Positions 8,776-18,227 of a DNA stretch of 64,000 bases are shown here, one piece after another; within the stretch, counting starts at the first letter, position 1; every line of letters begins with the position of its first letter. Under the pieces are notes generated by a model, which saw only the letters and a list, made by a program, of their open reading frames with translations, was not told the origin of the DNA and did not search any database. Location: assembly GCF_002760435.1 (NCBI RefSeq), contig NZ_AUUU01000020.1:1-64000 (forward strand), read 5' to 3'. The stretch is from Clostridium sp. LS. Its GTDB lineage: Bacteria > Bacillota > Clostridia > Clostridiales > Clostridiaceae. Position numbers and translations under genes: made by a program.

Positions 8776-9450
8776 ATGGGAAATAAAGAAGTTAAGTTTA
8801 TTCCTCAAATAAAAGGTACTCTTAGAAATCATGTAATTGAAGTTCCTACAGTAATAAGAAACTGTGGTGGAATCAAAATTTTCGGTAAAAGAATAAAGTC
8901 TTTACTATTTAGCACTGATGTCGCATTAATAAGAAATAGTAATGCAGATGCAATAATTGCTGTTTATCCATTTACACCTCAGCCAGTAATAACACAAGCT
9001 CTTGTAATGGCAGCAGATGTTCCGGTTTTTTGTGGTGTTGGTGGAGGAATAACACAAGGAAAAAGGGTTATAAATTTAGCTATGGATGCGGAGTTTAAAG
9101 GAGCTATGGGTGTAGTAGTGAATGCGCCAACAAGCAATGAAATCGTCAGGAAAATTAGAGCAACCATAGATATACCTGTCATAGTAACTGTTATTTCCGA
9201 GGATGAAGATATTGCTAAAAGGATTGAGGCGGGCGCTACTATATTAAATGTTTCTGGTGGAAAAAAGACGGCTAAAATAGTAAAGAATATTAGAAGCAGA
9301 TACCCTGAATTTCCGATAATAGCAACTGGTGGGCCAACTGATGAATCAATTAGTGAAACAATTCAAGCAGGAGCAAATGCTATAACCTTTACACCGCCAT
9401 CTTCGGCTAGCATTATGTGTAATCTAATGGATGAATATAGAAAAGAATAA
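8776..9450 (+). CDS. Predicted TIM-barrel (beta/alpha) protein, annotated as hydrolase in relatives
   Basis: A 224-residue soluble protein with alternating strands and helices and phosphate-binding-like glycine turns (FCGVGGGITQG, IIATGGPTDESI, ANAITFTPPS), reminiscent of ThiG/HisA/TrpC-type TIM barrels. I do not recognise a catalytic signature or a specific reaction. The GGGGAGGGG ribosome binding site lies between an upstream ATG (8758) and the ATG at 8776, so the latter is the start. It is preceded by the DnaA-box-like cluster and followed by the lysine riboswitch region, and appears monocistronic. Confidence is high that the gene is real and low for function. Confidence 0.72.
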   Translation: MGNKEVKFIPQIKGTLRNHVIEVPTVIRNCGGIKIFGKRIKSLLFSTDVALIRNSNADAIIAVYPFTPQPVITQALVMAADVPVFCGVGGGITQGKRVINLAMDAEFKGAMGVVVNAPTSNEIVRKIRATIDIPVIVTVISEDEDIAKRIEAGATILNVSGGKKTAKIVKNIRSRYPEFPIIATGGPTDESISETIQAGANAITFTPPSSASIMCNLMDEYRKE

Positions 9451-9491
9451 AGTTACAATTTTTCATTAACTACTTATGAAATAAAAAAATG

Positions 9492-9519
9492 TTGATTTAA
9501 GTTGAATTTATGGTATCAT
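9492..9519 (+). promoter_or_regulatory. Candidate sigma-A promoter for the lysine riboswitch transcript
   Basis: TTGATT (9492-9497), a 16-nt spacer and TATCAT (9514-9519) lie about 105 nt upstream of the aptamer. Assigned by consensus only. Confidence 0.45.
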
Positions 9520-9622
9520 ATTTGTAACAGTTTAATAATATGATAGTATAGTCTCTTGAGTAATTATGAGATTAGTATAACATAAAGTAATAAATAGAAG
9601 ATTTATTATTAAAATATTATTT

Positions 9623-9790
9623 GGCCTGGGGTAGAGGTGCTGTAATAAATAGTAGGTATAAGGAGTTTGCAGACGATGATTTATACTAAAAGGTATTATA
9701 GCCGAAGAAATAGATTATTATGCAGTGGTTTATTTCTGGGGATTCATAGAATATGTGAATAACTGTCACGAAAGTGTTGAGCTACAAGGT
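9623..9790 (+). promoter_or_regulatory. Lysine riboswitch (L box) aptamer upstream of lysA
   Basis: The conserved blocks of the lysine aptamer appear in order: GTAGAGGTGC (9631-9640), AGTAGGTATAAGGAG, GCCGAAGAAAT, its partner ATTTCTGGGG, CTGTCACGAAAGTG and GAGCTAC. The closing P1 stem pairs GGTAG with CTAC. These match the B. subtilis lysC leader in layout. It should reduce lysA expression when lysine is plentiful. The likely expression platform is the terminator at 9931-9961, about 140 nt downstream, with a repeat-like AT-rich segment between. Confidence 0.92.
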
Positions 9791-9930
9791 GATTTTTCAG
9801 TTAGCAATTATATGTTAACAATTAGCAATTTAAAAAGAAATAAATGATGACATTATTTGGGCATATTTTCTTAATAAATTGATAATTAGTAAAAATTTTG
9901 AGCATAGGCATTTGATGTAATTTACCACTC

Positions 9931-9961
9931 GTCACAGATATACTCTGTGACTTTTGTTTTT
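9931..9961 (+). terminator. Probable riboswitch attenuator terminator
   Basis: GTCACAGA (9931-9938) pairs with TCTGTGAC (9944-9951) over a 5-nt loop, followed by TTTTGTTTTTT. It sits 90 nt upstream of the lysA start and is the only strong terminator between aptamer and gene. Confidence 0.8.
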
Positions 9962-10049
9962 TAGTGCAAGACAAGCATAATAAAGCCAAATATGAAAAGA
10001 AATTCTTCATAGTAAAGTTAATAAGATTTAAATTTTGGGGGTTAGAAAA

Positions 10050-11345
10050 ATGAAATTGTTTGGAACAATGAAGGCAGAAGATAATCAATTAACAATCGGA
10101 GGAGTTAGTGCTAAAGATTTAGTTAAGGAATACGGAAGTCCATTATATGCATTCGATGAAACATTAATAAGGGAATATTGTAGAGATTATAGAAAATATT
10201 TTAAATGTGAGGAAAATGATAATAGAGTTGCCTTTGCAGGAAAAGCATTTTTGACGATTCAAATGTGCAAACTATTAATTGAAGAAAAAATGCATTTAGA
10301 TGTTGTTTCTGGTGGAGAATTATATACTGCATATAAAGCCAATTTCCCTCTTGAAAGAGTTATGTTCCATGGAAATAATAAGACACTAGATGAAATTGAG
10401 TTAGGTGTTAGATTAGGTGTTGGTAATTTTGTAGTAGATAACTATTATGAAATGGAAGCCTTAAATGACATAGCTAAGGAATACAATAAGGTACAAAATA
10501 TTTATTTGAGAATAACACCAGGAATTGAAGCCCATACACACGATTATATCAAAACAGGACAAATAGATTCTAAATTTGGATTTGCACCAGTGGGAACTGT
10601 TATAGAGGATGCAATTAAAAAGGCTATTAGTTTAGAAAATATAAACATTGCAGGGATACATTGTCATATAGGATCGCAAATCTTTGAATTAGAGCCGTAT
10701 GAAGATGCAGTAGAAATAATGTTAGGACTTGTAAGAACTACTAAAGAAAACCTTGGTTACTTAATAAAAGAAGTAGATTTTGGTGGTGGGTTTGGTATAT
10801 ACTATACCAAGGAAGACGAGCCTAAAAGTACAGAAGAATATTGTAGTACAATAATTAATAAAGTTGATGAAGTTTGTGCAAGAACAGGCCAAGAAAGACC
10901 GATCCTTACAATAGAGCCAGGAAGGAGCATTGTAGCTAACGCAGGAATTACTCTATATACTGTTGGTTCAGTAAAAGAAATTCCAAGTGTCAGAAAATAT
11001 GTTTCAGTAGATGGTGGAATGACTGATAATATAAGACCAGCTCTATATAATGCAGAATATGAATGTATTGTTGCGAATAGAATTGAAGATGTTTCAGAAG
11101 AAACGGTAACTATATCCGGAAAATGCTGTGAATCTGGAGATATATTATTAGAAAATGTTAAACTTCCAGTAGTTAAGAGTGGAGATATTCTGGCAATAAT
11201 GACAACAGGGGCATATGGTTACTCTATGTCGAGCAATTATAATAAGATACCAAAACCGGCAGTGGTTATGGTTAAAGATAATGCAGCAAGATTAATTTGT
11301 AGAAGAGAATCTTATGATGATTTATTAAAAAATGATATTGAGTAA
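10050..11345 (+). CDS. lysA: Diaminopimelate decarboxylase
   Basis: Converts meso-diaminopimelate to L-lysine with PLP, the last step of lysine synthesis, in the cytoplasm. The 431-residue fold-type III protein shows the PLP lysine in FAGKAFLT (K61), the HIGSQ motif, the phosphate-binding GGGFGIYY, EPGRSIVANAG, and the catalytic cysteine in CCESGDIL near residue 360. A TTG at 10035 is in frame, but GGGGGTT 7-8 nt before the ATG at 10050 supports that start. The lysine riboswitch and attenuator upstream independently confirm the role. It is monocistronic, with a strong terminator after it; dapA lies 10 kb downstream as a separate unit. Confidence 0.97.
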   Translation: MKLFGTMKAEDNQLTIGGVSAKDLVKEYGSPLYAFDETLIREYCRDYRKYFKCEENDNRVAFAGKAFLTIQMCKLLIEEKMHLDVVSGGELYTAYKANFPLERVMFHGNNKTLDEIELGVRLGVGNFVVDNYYEMEALNDIAKEYNKVQNIYLRITPGIEAHTHDYIKTGQIDSKFGFAPVGTVIEDAIKKAISLENINIAGIHCHIGSQIFELEPYEDAVEIMLGLVRTTKENLGYLIKEVDFGGGFGIYYTKEDEPKSTEEYCSTIINKVDEVCARTGQERPILTIEPGRSIVANAGITLYTVGSVKEIPSVRKYVSVDGGMTDNIRPALYNAEYECIVANRIEDVSEETVTISGKCCESGDILLENVKLPVVKSGDILAIMTTGAYGYSMSSNYNKIPKPAVVMVKDNAARLICRRESYDDLLKNDIE

Positions 11346-11418
11346 GATATGTAAATTAATTACTCATTGAAGGTTATGAGTCAAGTTTCTGCTATTTTCC
11401 CAAGATTATATAAAAGGG

Positions 11419-11456
11419 ATATGCACTAATTTTTAGGATTAGTGCATATTTTTGTT
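11419..11456 (+). terminator. Intrinsic terminator of lysA
   Basis: ATATGCACTAAT (11419-11430) pairs perfectly with ATTAGTGCATAT (11438-11449) over a 7-nt loop, followed by TTTTTG. Confidence 0.88.
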
Positions 11457-11701
11457 CTAAAGAATCTATAAAAAGTTTATATATAAATATTTTGAGTATA
11501 CTGTAAAATGTTGAATTCATAATAAAGGCATTTAAATTGTCTAAAAGTTAACAACTTATAAATATTTTATAGAATAAATTATGGTATACTAATGTAGTAT
11601 GAAAAAAGAAAGTAAAGAATACGAATAATTATATAAGATAGAATATTGAATATATTATAATAAATATAATTATTCTGATTATGTGATATGGAGGAAATTC
11701 T

Positions 11702-12256
11702 ATGGCAGAAAATAATGAGAATCAAGCTTTAGAGCCCCAAAAGTTAAAGAAAAAATCAGTAATATGGGAATGGGTAATTGATATTGCCGTTGTTGCTTGT
11801 ATAGTAGCTTTTATATGGTACTTTGTCGGGTACGGGGTTTGGATTACTAGTGGATCTATGATTCCAACATTAGAAGTAAAGGATAGATTGATTGTAACAA
11901 GAGTTCATAATCCAAATGATTTAAAAGAAGGAGATATTGTACTATTTAAGAATGATGAATTTAAAGGTGAAATATTAATAAAAAGGTTAATAGGACTCCC
12001 GGGGGATAAAATAGACATTAAAGATGGAGCTGTATTCAGAAATGGAGAAAAGCTTAATGAGGATTATGTAAAAAATAATGAAGTAAAGGATGGATCATAT
12101 CAAGTGCCTCCACATAAATACTTTTTTCTAGGTGATAATAGAGCTAATTCTGATGACTCTCGATACTGGAAAAATCCTTATGTTGATGAATCATATATTG
12201 AAGGAAAGGCTAGAATAATATATTATCCATTTAATCATTTTAAAGTACTTAAATGA
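11702..12256 (+). CDS. lepB: Type I signal peptidase
   Basis: Removes signal peptides from exported proteins at the outer face of the membrane. The 184-residue single-pass protein has a transmembrane segment at about residues 25-45, the catalytic serine in SGSMIPTL (S52), the general-base lysine in LIKRLIGLPGD (K94) and the box E motif LGDNRANSDDSRYW. This is the short Gram-positive S26 type. The start follows GGAGGAA. It is the first of two tandem lepB paralogues separated by a repeat element. The two share motifs but differ in their N-termini, suggesting an old duplication. The rich set of secreted proteins in this window would use such enzymes. Confidence 0.95.
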   Translation: MAENNENQALEPQKLKKKSVIWEWVIDIAVVACIVAFIWYFVGYGVWITSGSMIPTLEVKDRLIVTRVHNPNDLKEGDIVLFKNDEFKGEILIKRLIGLPGDKIDIKDGAVFRNGEKLNEDYVKNNEVKDGSYQVPPHKYFFLGDNRANSDDSRYWKNPYVDESYIEGKARIIYYPFNHFKVLK

Positions 12257-12385
12257 TGAATAATGAATGACGAATAATCAAGGAAGAGTTTTCCTTGGAA
12301 AATTTTCATTAGTATACAATTTAAGAAATTACGAAGTAATTTCCTCATCAATCATTAATCATTCATTATTAACTATTAATTATAA
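12255..12385. repeat. MITE-like multi-hairpin element between lepB paralogues
   Basis: The ends GAATAATGAATGA (about 12258-12270) and TCATTCATTATT (about 12358-12369) are inverted. Inside are two hairpins, CAAGGAA/TTCCTTG and GAAATTAC/GTAATTTC. An open frame runs through it into the second lepB but has no ribosome binding site. It may be a small non-autonomous mobile element; it could also influence transcript stability. Confidence 0.5.
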
Positions 12386-12401
12386 AAAAGGGAGAACGTT
12401 A

Positions 12402-13058
12402 ATGAGAGAAGATGATCATATAATAAATTCCAAAGATATAGGTAACAAGAATGATATTACTAATATAGATAATGCTCATCATTCAGAAGGAGATAGTAGT
12501 TTTGAGAATAAAGAAAGTTTATCAAATAAAGGATTTTTAGCGCTATTTACAGCAAAAGGCGGTTTTTTTAGAGAATGGATCATTCCTATTATAGCTGCGA
12601 TAGGAATAGCATTTTTAATAAACAAGTTTTTAGTTTATAATGTTTATATTCCAAGTGAATCAATGGTGCCAACTTTAAATGTGGGCGATAAGCTAATGGT
12701 GACTAGAGTCTATGATACTAGTAAAATTAAAAGAGGAGATATAATTGTATTTTATTCTGAAGAACTTGATGAAATATTAATTAAAAGGGCAATAGGGCTT
12801 CCAGGAGATCATATTGTAATACACGATGGGATTGTTAATATAAATGGGGAGGATATAAAAGAAGATTATGTAAAAAATAATGAAAAAACTAATAGTGTTT
12901 TTGATGTACCTAAAAATAAATTCTTCTTTTTAGGAGACAATAGAGCACGTTCAAATGATGCTAGAAAGTGGATAAATCCATATATAGATGCTTCTAATAT
13001 ACAAGGGATAGCAAGATTTAAATATTATCCATTTAAAGATTTTGGCAGTTTAAAATAA
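12402..13058 (+). CDS. lepB: Type I signal peptidase, second tandem copy with longer N-terminus
   Basis: Same reaction as its upstream neighbour. The 218-residue protein has an extra hydrophilic, acidic cytoplasmic N-terminus of about 60 residues, one transmembrane segment (about 63-82), the catalytic serine in PSESMVPTL (S87), the lysine in LIKRAIGLPGD (K128) and LGDNRARSNDARKW. The reading frame extends further upstream into the repeat element, but GGGAG 7 nt before the ATG at 12402 fixes the start. It is followed closely by the DUF3006 gene and ftsH. Two copies may split substrate load or timing; that cannot be told from sequence. Confidence 0.94.
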   Translation: MREDDHIINSKDIGNKNDITNIDNAHHSEGDSSFENKESLSNKGFLALFTAKGGFFREWIIPIIAAIGIAFLINKFLVYNVYIPSESMVPTLNVGDKLMVTRVYDTSKIKRGDIIVFYSEELDEILIKRAIGLPGDHIVIHDGIVNINGEDIKEDYVKNNEKTNSVFDVPKNKFFFLGDNRARSNDARKWINPYIDASNIQGIARFKYYPFKDFGSLK

Positions 13059-13106
13059 GGCATACTAATCTTATAATTAATTTACATTATGAAAAGAGGA
13101 TGTTAG

Positions 13107-13328
13107 ATGCATGAAAAGTATATAATAGATAGAGTGGAGAATAGTTATGTTATTGTCGAAAAGGAAAATGGAGAGATGGATAAAATATCTTTAGACAGCA
13201 TTCAAGGTGATTTTAAAGAAGGAGATATTTTAATTAATAAGGATGAACATTTTGAAATAGATGAAAATCTCACAGTAATCCGAAAAAGAGAGATTGATGA
13301 AATTGTGAAAGATATGTGGGAAGAATGA
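13107..13328 (+). CDS. DUF3006 small protein
   Basis: A 73-residue acidic protein without signal peptide. The opening KYIIDRVENSYVIVEKENG and the later GDFKEGDIL pattern fit the DUF3006 family, a small beta-barrel-like domain of unknown function that is common in clostridia and sometimes next to metallo-hydrolases. Here it sits 48 nt after the second lepB and 59 nt before ftsH, probably in the same transcript. The start has GAGG 9 nt upstream. No function is proposed. Confidence 0.82.
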   Translation: MHEKYIIDRVENSYVIVEKENGEMDKISLDSIQGDFKEGDILINKDEHFEIDENLTVIRKREIDEIVKDMWEE

Positions 13329-13387
13329 TCTAATCGATAAACATTACAATATAAAAAGATTAAAAGAATATTAAGGAAGGTGATTAG

Positions 13388-15478
13388 ATGCAGAACAATA
13401 ATGGTGGTAAAAATAATAAAAAGAATGATAAAAATAAGAGTTCCATTACTATGGCAATTACTTATTTTTTAATAGCTTTTGCATTTTTAATGGCATTCAA
13501 TTATGCAAAAGATACAGCAACAACTAAGGAAATTAATTATAATGACTTTATAAAGTTATTGGATGATAAACAAATTTCAAAAGTTGTTATAACTAGTGAA
13601 AATTTAATAATAACACCGAGTGAAGATAATGCTGAGTATAAAGGAAAAACTTTATATACAGTGAATATAAATGATGAAACCCTTATACCTAAGTTAAATG
13701 CAGCAGGTGTTGACTTTACAGGTAAAAATCCTAAAGAAACGCCTATCATGAATTTCTTACTTACATGGATACTTCCTATGGTTCTCATTTTCTTTATGTG
13801 GAGATTTTTGTTCTCTAAAATGGGAGGCGGCGGAGGCGGTGTCATGGGCATCGGTAAAAATAACGCCAAAGTTTACATGGAAAGTGAAATTAAAGTAACC
13901 TTTGATGATGTGGCAGGGCAGGAAGAAGCTAAGGAATCCTTAAAAGAAGTAATAGATTTCTTAAATGGTCCAGGTAAATATACTGAAATTGGTGCTAAAT
14001 TACCAAAGGGTGTATTACTTGTTGGTCCTCCGGGAACAGGTAAAACACTTATTGCAAAGGCTGTAGCAGGAGAAGCTAAAGTACCATTTTTCTCACTTTC
14101 AGGTTCAAGTTTTGTTGAAATGTTTGTTGGTGTTGGAGCTTCAAGAGTTAGAGAGCTATTTAAGGATGCAGTTGCAAAATCACCATGTATAATATTTATA
14201 GATGAAATTGATGCAATAGGTAAAAGTAGAGATAATCAAATGCAAAGTAACGATGAAAGAGAACAAACTTTAAATCAATTACTTTCTGAAATGGATGGAT
14301 TTGATTCATCTAAAGGTATAGTTATTCTTGGAGCTACAAATAGACCAGAAATTCTTGATAAGGCACTTCTAAGACCAGGTAGATTTGACAGAAGAGTTAT
14401 AGTTGATAGGCCTGATTTTAAAGGAAGAGAAGCTATTCTTCACGTTCATGCAAAGAATGTAATTTTAGGGCCTGATGTAGACTTAGCTGAAATAGCTAAA
14501 AGTACTCCAGGAGCTGTAGGAGCTGACCTTGCTAATATTATCAATGAAGGTGCTTTGAGAGCTGTAAGAAGAAGAAGAAAAACTGTGCTTCAAGAAGATT
14601 TAAGAGAAGCCGTTGAAGTTATAATTGCAGGTAAAGAAAAGAAAGATAGAATTTTATCACCTAAGGAAAGAGAGGTTGTTGCTTTCCATGAAGTAGGGCA
14701 TGCACTTGTTGCAGCTATGCTTAAAGGTGCAGATCCTGTACATAAAATAACAATAGTTCCTAGAACTATGGGAGCTTTAGGTTATACTATGCAACTTCCA
14801 GAAGAAGAAAAGTACCTAACATCTAGAGAAGAATTAATTAATCAAATAACAGTTATGTTAGGTGGTAGGTCAGCAGAAGAGGAAGTCTTCGATTTGGTTT
14901 CTACAGGAGCTTCAAATGATATAGAAAGAGCTACACAACAAGCTAGAAGTATGGTTTCTATTTATGGTATGAGTGAAAGATTTGATATGATGGCATTAGA
15001 ATCAGTACAAAATAGATATTTAGATGGTAGAGCAGTTAGAAATTGCAGTGAAGAAACTTCAACTATTTTAGATGAGGAAACACTAAAAATAATAAGAACT
15101 GCCCATCAAAATGCTAGAAGAATCTTAAGAGAAAATAGAGATTTATTAGATAAGATTTCAGAAGTGCTTTTAGAAAAAGAAACGATTTTTGGAGAAGAAT
15201 TCTTTGATTTAGTATATGAAAAATATCCAGAAATGAAAGAAGAGAAGGAAAAAGAAAAATCTGAAAATGAAAAGAAAGTAAAAGAATTGGCAGAAAGAAG
15301 AGCTAAAAAGCATGCTTTAGATGTTGTAATAGATGATAAGCCTGAAAAAAAATATTCGTCTTCAGAAAAGAATGATGAGACAGAGTCTCAGAATAAAAGC
15401 ACACCTTATGGGCAAACTGATAATACTATTACAGAAGAATCTAATGAAACAAACAACAATCCTTACGATGAATTCTAA
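13388..15478 (+). CDS. ftsH: ATP-dependent zinc metalloprotease FtsH
   Basis: A membrane-bound AAA+ protease that extracts and degrades membrane and regulatory proteins. The 696-residue protein has two N-terminal transmembrane segments (about 20-38 and 117-138) around an extracytoplasmic domain, a glycine-rich linker ([11 protein letters not shown]), Walker A GPPGTGKT (about 213-220), Walker [12 protein letters not shown], the second region of homology with the RPGRFDR arginine finger, and the zinc site HEVGH (about 433-437; usually HEAGH). The C-terminus has a charged, low-complexity tail of about 60 residues. Start: AAGGAAGGTG upstream. It probably shares a transcript with lepB and DUF3006. 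Confidence 0.97.
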   Translation: MQNNNGGKNNKKNDKNKSSITMAITYFLIAFAFLMAFNYAKDTATTKEINYNDFIKLLDDKQISKVVITSENLIITPSEDNAEYKGKTLYTVNINDETLIPKLNAAGVDFTGKNPKETPIMNFLLTWILPMVLIFFMWRFLFSKMGGGGGGVMGIGKNNAKVYMESEIKVTFDDVAGQEEAKESLKEVIDFLNGPGKYTEIGAKLPKGVLLVGPPGTGKTLIAKAVAGEAKVPFFSLSGSSFVEMFVGVGASRVRELFKDAVAKSPCIIFIDEIDAIGKSRDNQMQSNDEREQTLNQLLSEMDGFDSSKGIVILGATNRPEILDKALLRPGRFDRRVIVDRPDFKGREAILHVHAKNVILGPDVDLAEIAKSTPGAVGADLANIINEGALRAVRRRRKTVLQEDLREAVEVIIAGKEKKDRILSPKEREVVAFHEVGHALVAAMLKGADPVHKITIVPRTMGALGYTMQLPEEEKYLTSREELINQITVMLGGRSAEEEVFDLVSTGASNDIERATQQARSMVSIYGMSERFDMMALESVQNRYLDGRAVRNCSEETSTILDEETLKIIRTAHQNARRILRENRDLLDKISEVLLEKETIFGEEFFDLVYEKYPEMKEEKEKEKSENEKKVKELAERRAKKHALDVVIDDKPEKKYSSSEKNDETESQNKSTPYGQTDNTITEESNETNNNPYDEF

Positions 15479-15619
15479 AATACTAAGTACAATTAATATA
15501 TTTAGTATATAAAGTTAAATATTTTTTTATAAAATGCGCAATGAGGATATAAACTAAAGTTTTTAGCCATACATTGTGCATTTTGCAATTAATATGTATA
15601 ATTAACAATACAATCAATC

Positions 15620-15653
15620 AACTGTTAACCGTAAACTGTTAACTGTAAACTGT
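15620..15653 (+). repeat. Short tandem AACTGTTAAC/GTAAACTGT repeats
   Basis: Three imperfect copies of an AACTGT(T/A)AAC unit in a row just upstream of the HelD gene's ribosome binding site. The unit is partly palindromic. Function unknown; similar TTAGCAATTA-type repeats lie near 9800. Confidence 0.4.
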
Positions 15654-15674
15654 CTTAAGGGGGCGTGGTTAATC

Positions 15675-17849
15675 TTGAGCAAAGAATTAGAGTTTTTAAG
15701 AGAAGAAGATAAATTAAAGGAAATCTTGGATATATTAAATAAGGAAATTTTAAAATATTTAGAAAAGAGAAAAAATGTTACAAATTATATTCTTGATGCT
15801 AGAAAAAAATATGTTGAAGAGTATAAAGATGACGAGGATCAAATTATAGATTATTTTGATCATGAAAATTATGTTAAAGAAGAAGCTTATAGGACGATCG
15901 ATAAGAGACTTATGGAATTTACTAAGCTTAAAGAAATACCTTACTTTGGGAAAGTTATATTTAAAGAAGATGAAGATCTTCCTGAAGAAATTTATGTTGG
16001 TAGATATGGATTAACCTTAGAAGAAAGTTTTGAGCCATTAATTGTTGATTGGAGAGCACCAATTGCAGCACTTTTTTATAAGGGCACTCTAGGGAAATCA
16101 AACTATAACCCACCATCTGGAGAAATAGATGTTGATATCTTGTCAAGAAAACAGCTTATAATTAAAAAAGGTCAGCTAAAAGGTGTATTTGATTCAGCTA
16201 TAGATGTAAAGGATGAAATACTTCAAATGGTCTTAACTGAAAATTCATCTGATAAGTTAAAAGATATAGTTATGACTATCCAGAAAGAACAGGATGAAAT
16301 AATAAGAGAAGATAGAAACAAAATAGTTGTTGTAAATGGAGTTGCAGGTTCGGGAAAAACAACAATTGCACTTCATAGAATTTCTTACTTACTCTATAAT
16401 TTTAGAAAACAATTTGGAGATAAAGTATTGATATTCGGACCAAATGATATTTTTATGGACTATATAGCTCAAGTACTTCCTTCTTTAGGGGAAAGTAATA
16501 TAAAGCAAACTACTTTTGAGAATTTTGCAATAAAGCAAATTGGATTAAAATACGAGAATTTTAAAAGCTTTGGAAGTTATATTGAAGATGCGATGAATGG
16601 AAATGAAGTTGCTCTAGAAGAATATAAATACAAAAGCTCTAAAGAATTTGTAAATTTACTAGATTTAAATATTCAAACTTTAAACAAAGAATATTTTAAA
16701 ATACAATCAGTTAAATTTAACAATAAAGAAATTGTTTCAGTTGAAGAGATAAAAGAATTATTTGATAGTTATTATAAAGATATGCCTTTATTTAGAAGAA
16801 GTGAAAAAATAAAAAGAATATTAACATCTAAGATTAAAGATAAAAGAGATGAAGAGTTTTATAAAGTAAATACTGAATTTAAAGAAAAGATAAATAATCT
16901 ATCCAAGGAAGAGGTAGAAATAGAAAAAACTCATTTAGAATATCTGAGAAAAATTAAAATTAGGGAAATAATAAGAGAAGTTATAAATTCCCGTAACGAA
17001 TTGGATTTATGGATAAAAACCGAGCCAGTAATAGATATTTATAAAAAAATTACTAATTTATATTCAGATAAAAAAGAAAATGAAGATATAGATAACTTAG
17101 AAAGCGGAGTTTATGTGAACTACGAAGAAAATCTGGGATATATGGATTTGGCAGGAATTCTTTATTTAATGATTAAATTAACTGGCTTAAAGGTTAATGA
17201 TGATGTAAAACATATCGTAATTGATGAGGCTCAAGATTATAGCTTCATACAGTTTGAGATAATAAAAGAAATTACAGGTTGCAGAAGCTACACTATAGTG
17301 GGAGATTCAAACCAAAGGTTAATTACAAATAATGAAGAACCAGCAATGCTTCATCTAGATGAAGTGTTTAAGAATTTTAATGTTGAAATTACTAAATATG
17401 AATTAAATAAAAGCTATAGATCTACTCAAGAAATAATGGAATATAGTAATAAGTTTATACAAAAGGAAAGGATTGTTCCATTAGTTAGAAAGGGTGAACC
17501 TGTTATTGAAGATGAGGTTTCAAATGATGGGGAATTTGTAGATACAATAAGTTCAATACTTGAAGATTATGAAGAAGAAGGATATGAAAATATCGCAGTT
17601 ATCTTTAAAGGAAAGAAAGAATTAAATAAATTTGCTCATATAATTAAGGAAAAGACTAGTATACAAAGCTTAGATAGTGAAGAGGTTTTATACAAAGGTG
17701 GAAGGGTGCTCATACCAGCTTATTTAGCAAAGGGATTAGAATTTGATGGCGTGATAATAGTAGAAAATGGGGAAATTCAGCCTTTAGTTAAATATATAAT
17801 GTGTACTAGGGCATTGCATAGGTTATCCATAATTAAATACTTAAATTAA
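15675..17849 (+). CDS. helD: HelD-like RNA polymerase-associated helicase (UvrD/Rep superfamily)
   Basis: A 724-residue superfamily I helicase-like protein of the HelD type, which in Firmicutes binds stalled RNA polymerase and helps release it from DNA. Visible features: an N-terminal coiled region (about 1-100, many Glu/Lys) fitting the HelD secondary-channel arm, the HelD-specific FxRYGL/WRAPIAALFY block (about 120-140), Walker A NGVAGSGKTTIALHR (about 220-235), Walker B HIVIDEAQDYS and the C-terminal LAKGLEFDGVIIVENG. The start is TTG, with AAGGGGGCG upstream. It is monocistronic, with a terminator after it. DNA repair helicase is the alternative, but WRAPIA and the N-terminal arm favour HelD. 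Confidence 0.87.
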   Translation: MSKELEFLREEDKLKEILDILNKEILKYLEKRKNVTNYILDARKKYVEEYKDDEDQIIDYFDHENYVKEEAYRTIDKRLMEFTKLKEIPYFGKVIFKEDEDLPEEIYVGRYGLTLEESFEPLIVDWRAPIAALFYKGTLGKSNYNPPSGEIDVDILSRKQLIIKKGQLKGVFDSAIDVKDEILQMVLTENSSDKLKDIVMTIQKEQDEIIREDRNKIVVVNGVAGSGKTTIALHRISYLLYNFRKQFGDKVLIFGPNDIFMDYIAQVLPSLGESNIKQTTFENFAIKQIGLKYENFKSFGSYIEDAMNGNEVALEEYKYKSSKEFVNLLDLNIQTLNKEYFKIQSVKFNNKEIVSVEEIKELFDSYYKDMPLFRRSEKIKRILTSKIKDKRDEEFYKVNTEFKEKINNLSKEEVEIEKTHLEYLRKIKIREIIREVINSRNELDLWIKTEPVIDIYKKITNLYSDKKENEDIDNLESGVYVNYEENLGYMDLAGILYLMIKLTGLKVNDDVKHIVIDEAQDYSFIQFEIIKEITGCRSYTIVGDSNQRLITNNEEPAMLHLDEVFKNFNVEITKYELNKSYRSTQEIMEYSNKFIQKERIVPLVRKGEPVIEDEVSNDGEFVDTISSILEDYEEEGYENIAVIFKGKKELNKFAHIIKEKTSIQSLDSEEVLYKGGRVLIPAYLAKGLEFDGVIIVENGEIQPLVKYIMCTRALHRLSIIKYLN

Positions 17850-17933
17850 TGATAAGGCACAATTTATAAATGTGAATAATTTATCATGTAATTATGCATA
17901 ATGAAAAAATAGTAACAATAAATATATTATCAA

Positions 17934-17970
17934 AAATGATTAGAATTTGTTTATTCTAATCATTTTTTAT
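17934..17970 (+). terminator. Intrinsic terminator after helD
   Basis: AATGATTAGAAT (about 17935-17946) pairs with ATTCTAATCATT (17953-17964), followed by TTTTATTG. Confidence 0.85.
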
Positions 17971-18139
17971 TGTTTTAATTACAAAGTATCATAAAAGCTT
18001 ATATTGAATAGGTTTACTAACTCATATTATCTATAATCAAAGTTATAAATAGTACATAAAAAACATATAAATATATAAAATAATATTGTAGAATATTTAA
18101 TTTTAATACATAAATATTTAAAAAAACGCCATATTTCTA

Positions 18140-18168
18140 TTGAGTATATATAAAATAGTGTGTATAAT
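18140..18168 (+). promoter_or_regulatory. Sigma-A promoter for the amino-acid ABC transporter
   Basis: TTGAGT (18140-18145), a 17-nt spacer and a perfect TATAAT (18163-18168), placed 60 nt before the binding-protein start. The rest of the 378-nt gap after helD holds the terminator and otherwise nothing I recognise. Confidence 0.7.
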
Positions 18169-18227
18169 TATGCTATTGACGTAAAAGCAGATAATTTTAG
18201 AAGGAAAAATTTGGGAGGTATAGATAA

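Noticed and set aside
9754-9762. TGTGAATAA DnaA-box-like site
   Set aside because: Lies within the lysine riboswitch aptamer, whose conserved structure explains the sequence.
12267-12401. N-terminal extension of the second lepB
   Set aside because: Frame runs through a hairpin-rich repeat element and has no ribosome binding site; GGGAG before 12402 marks the real start.
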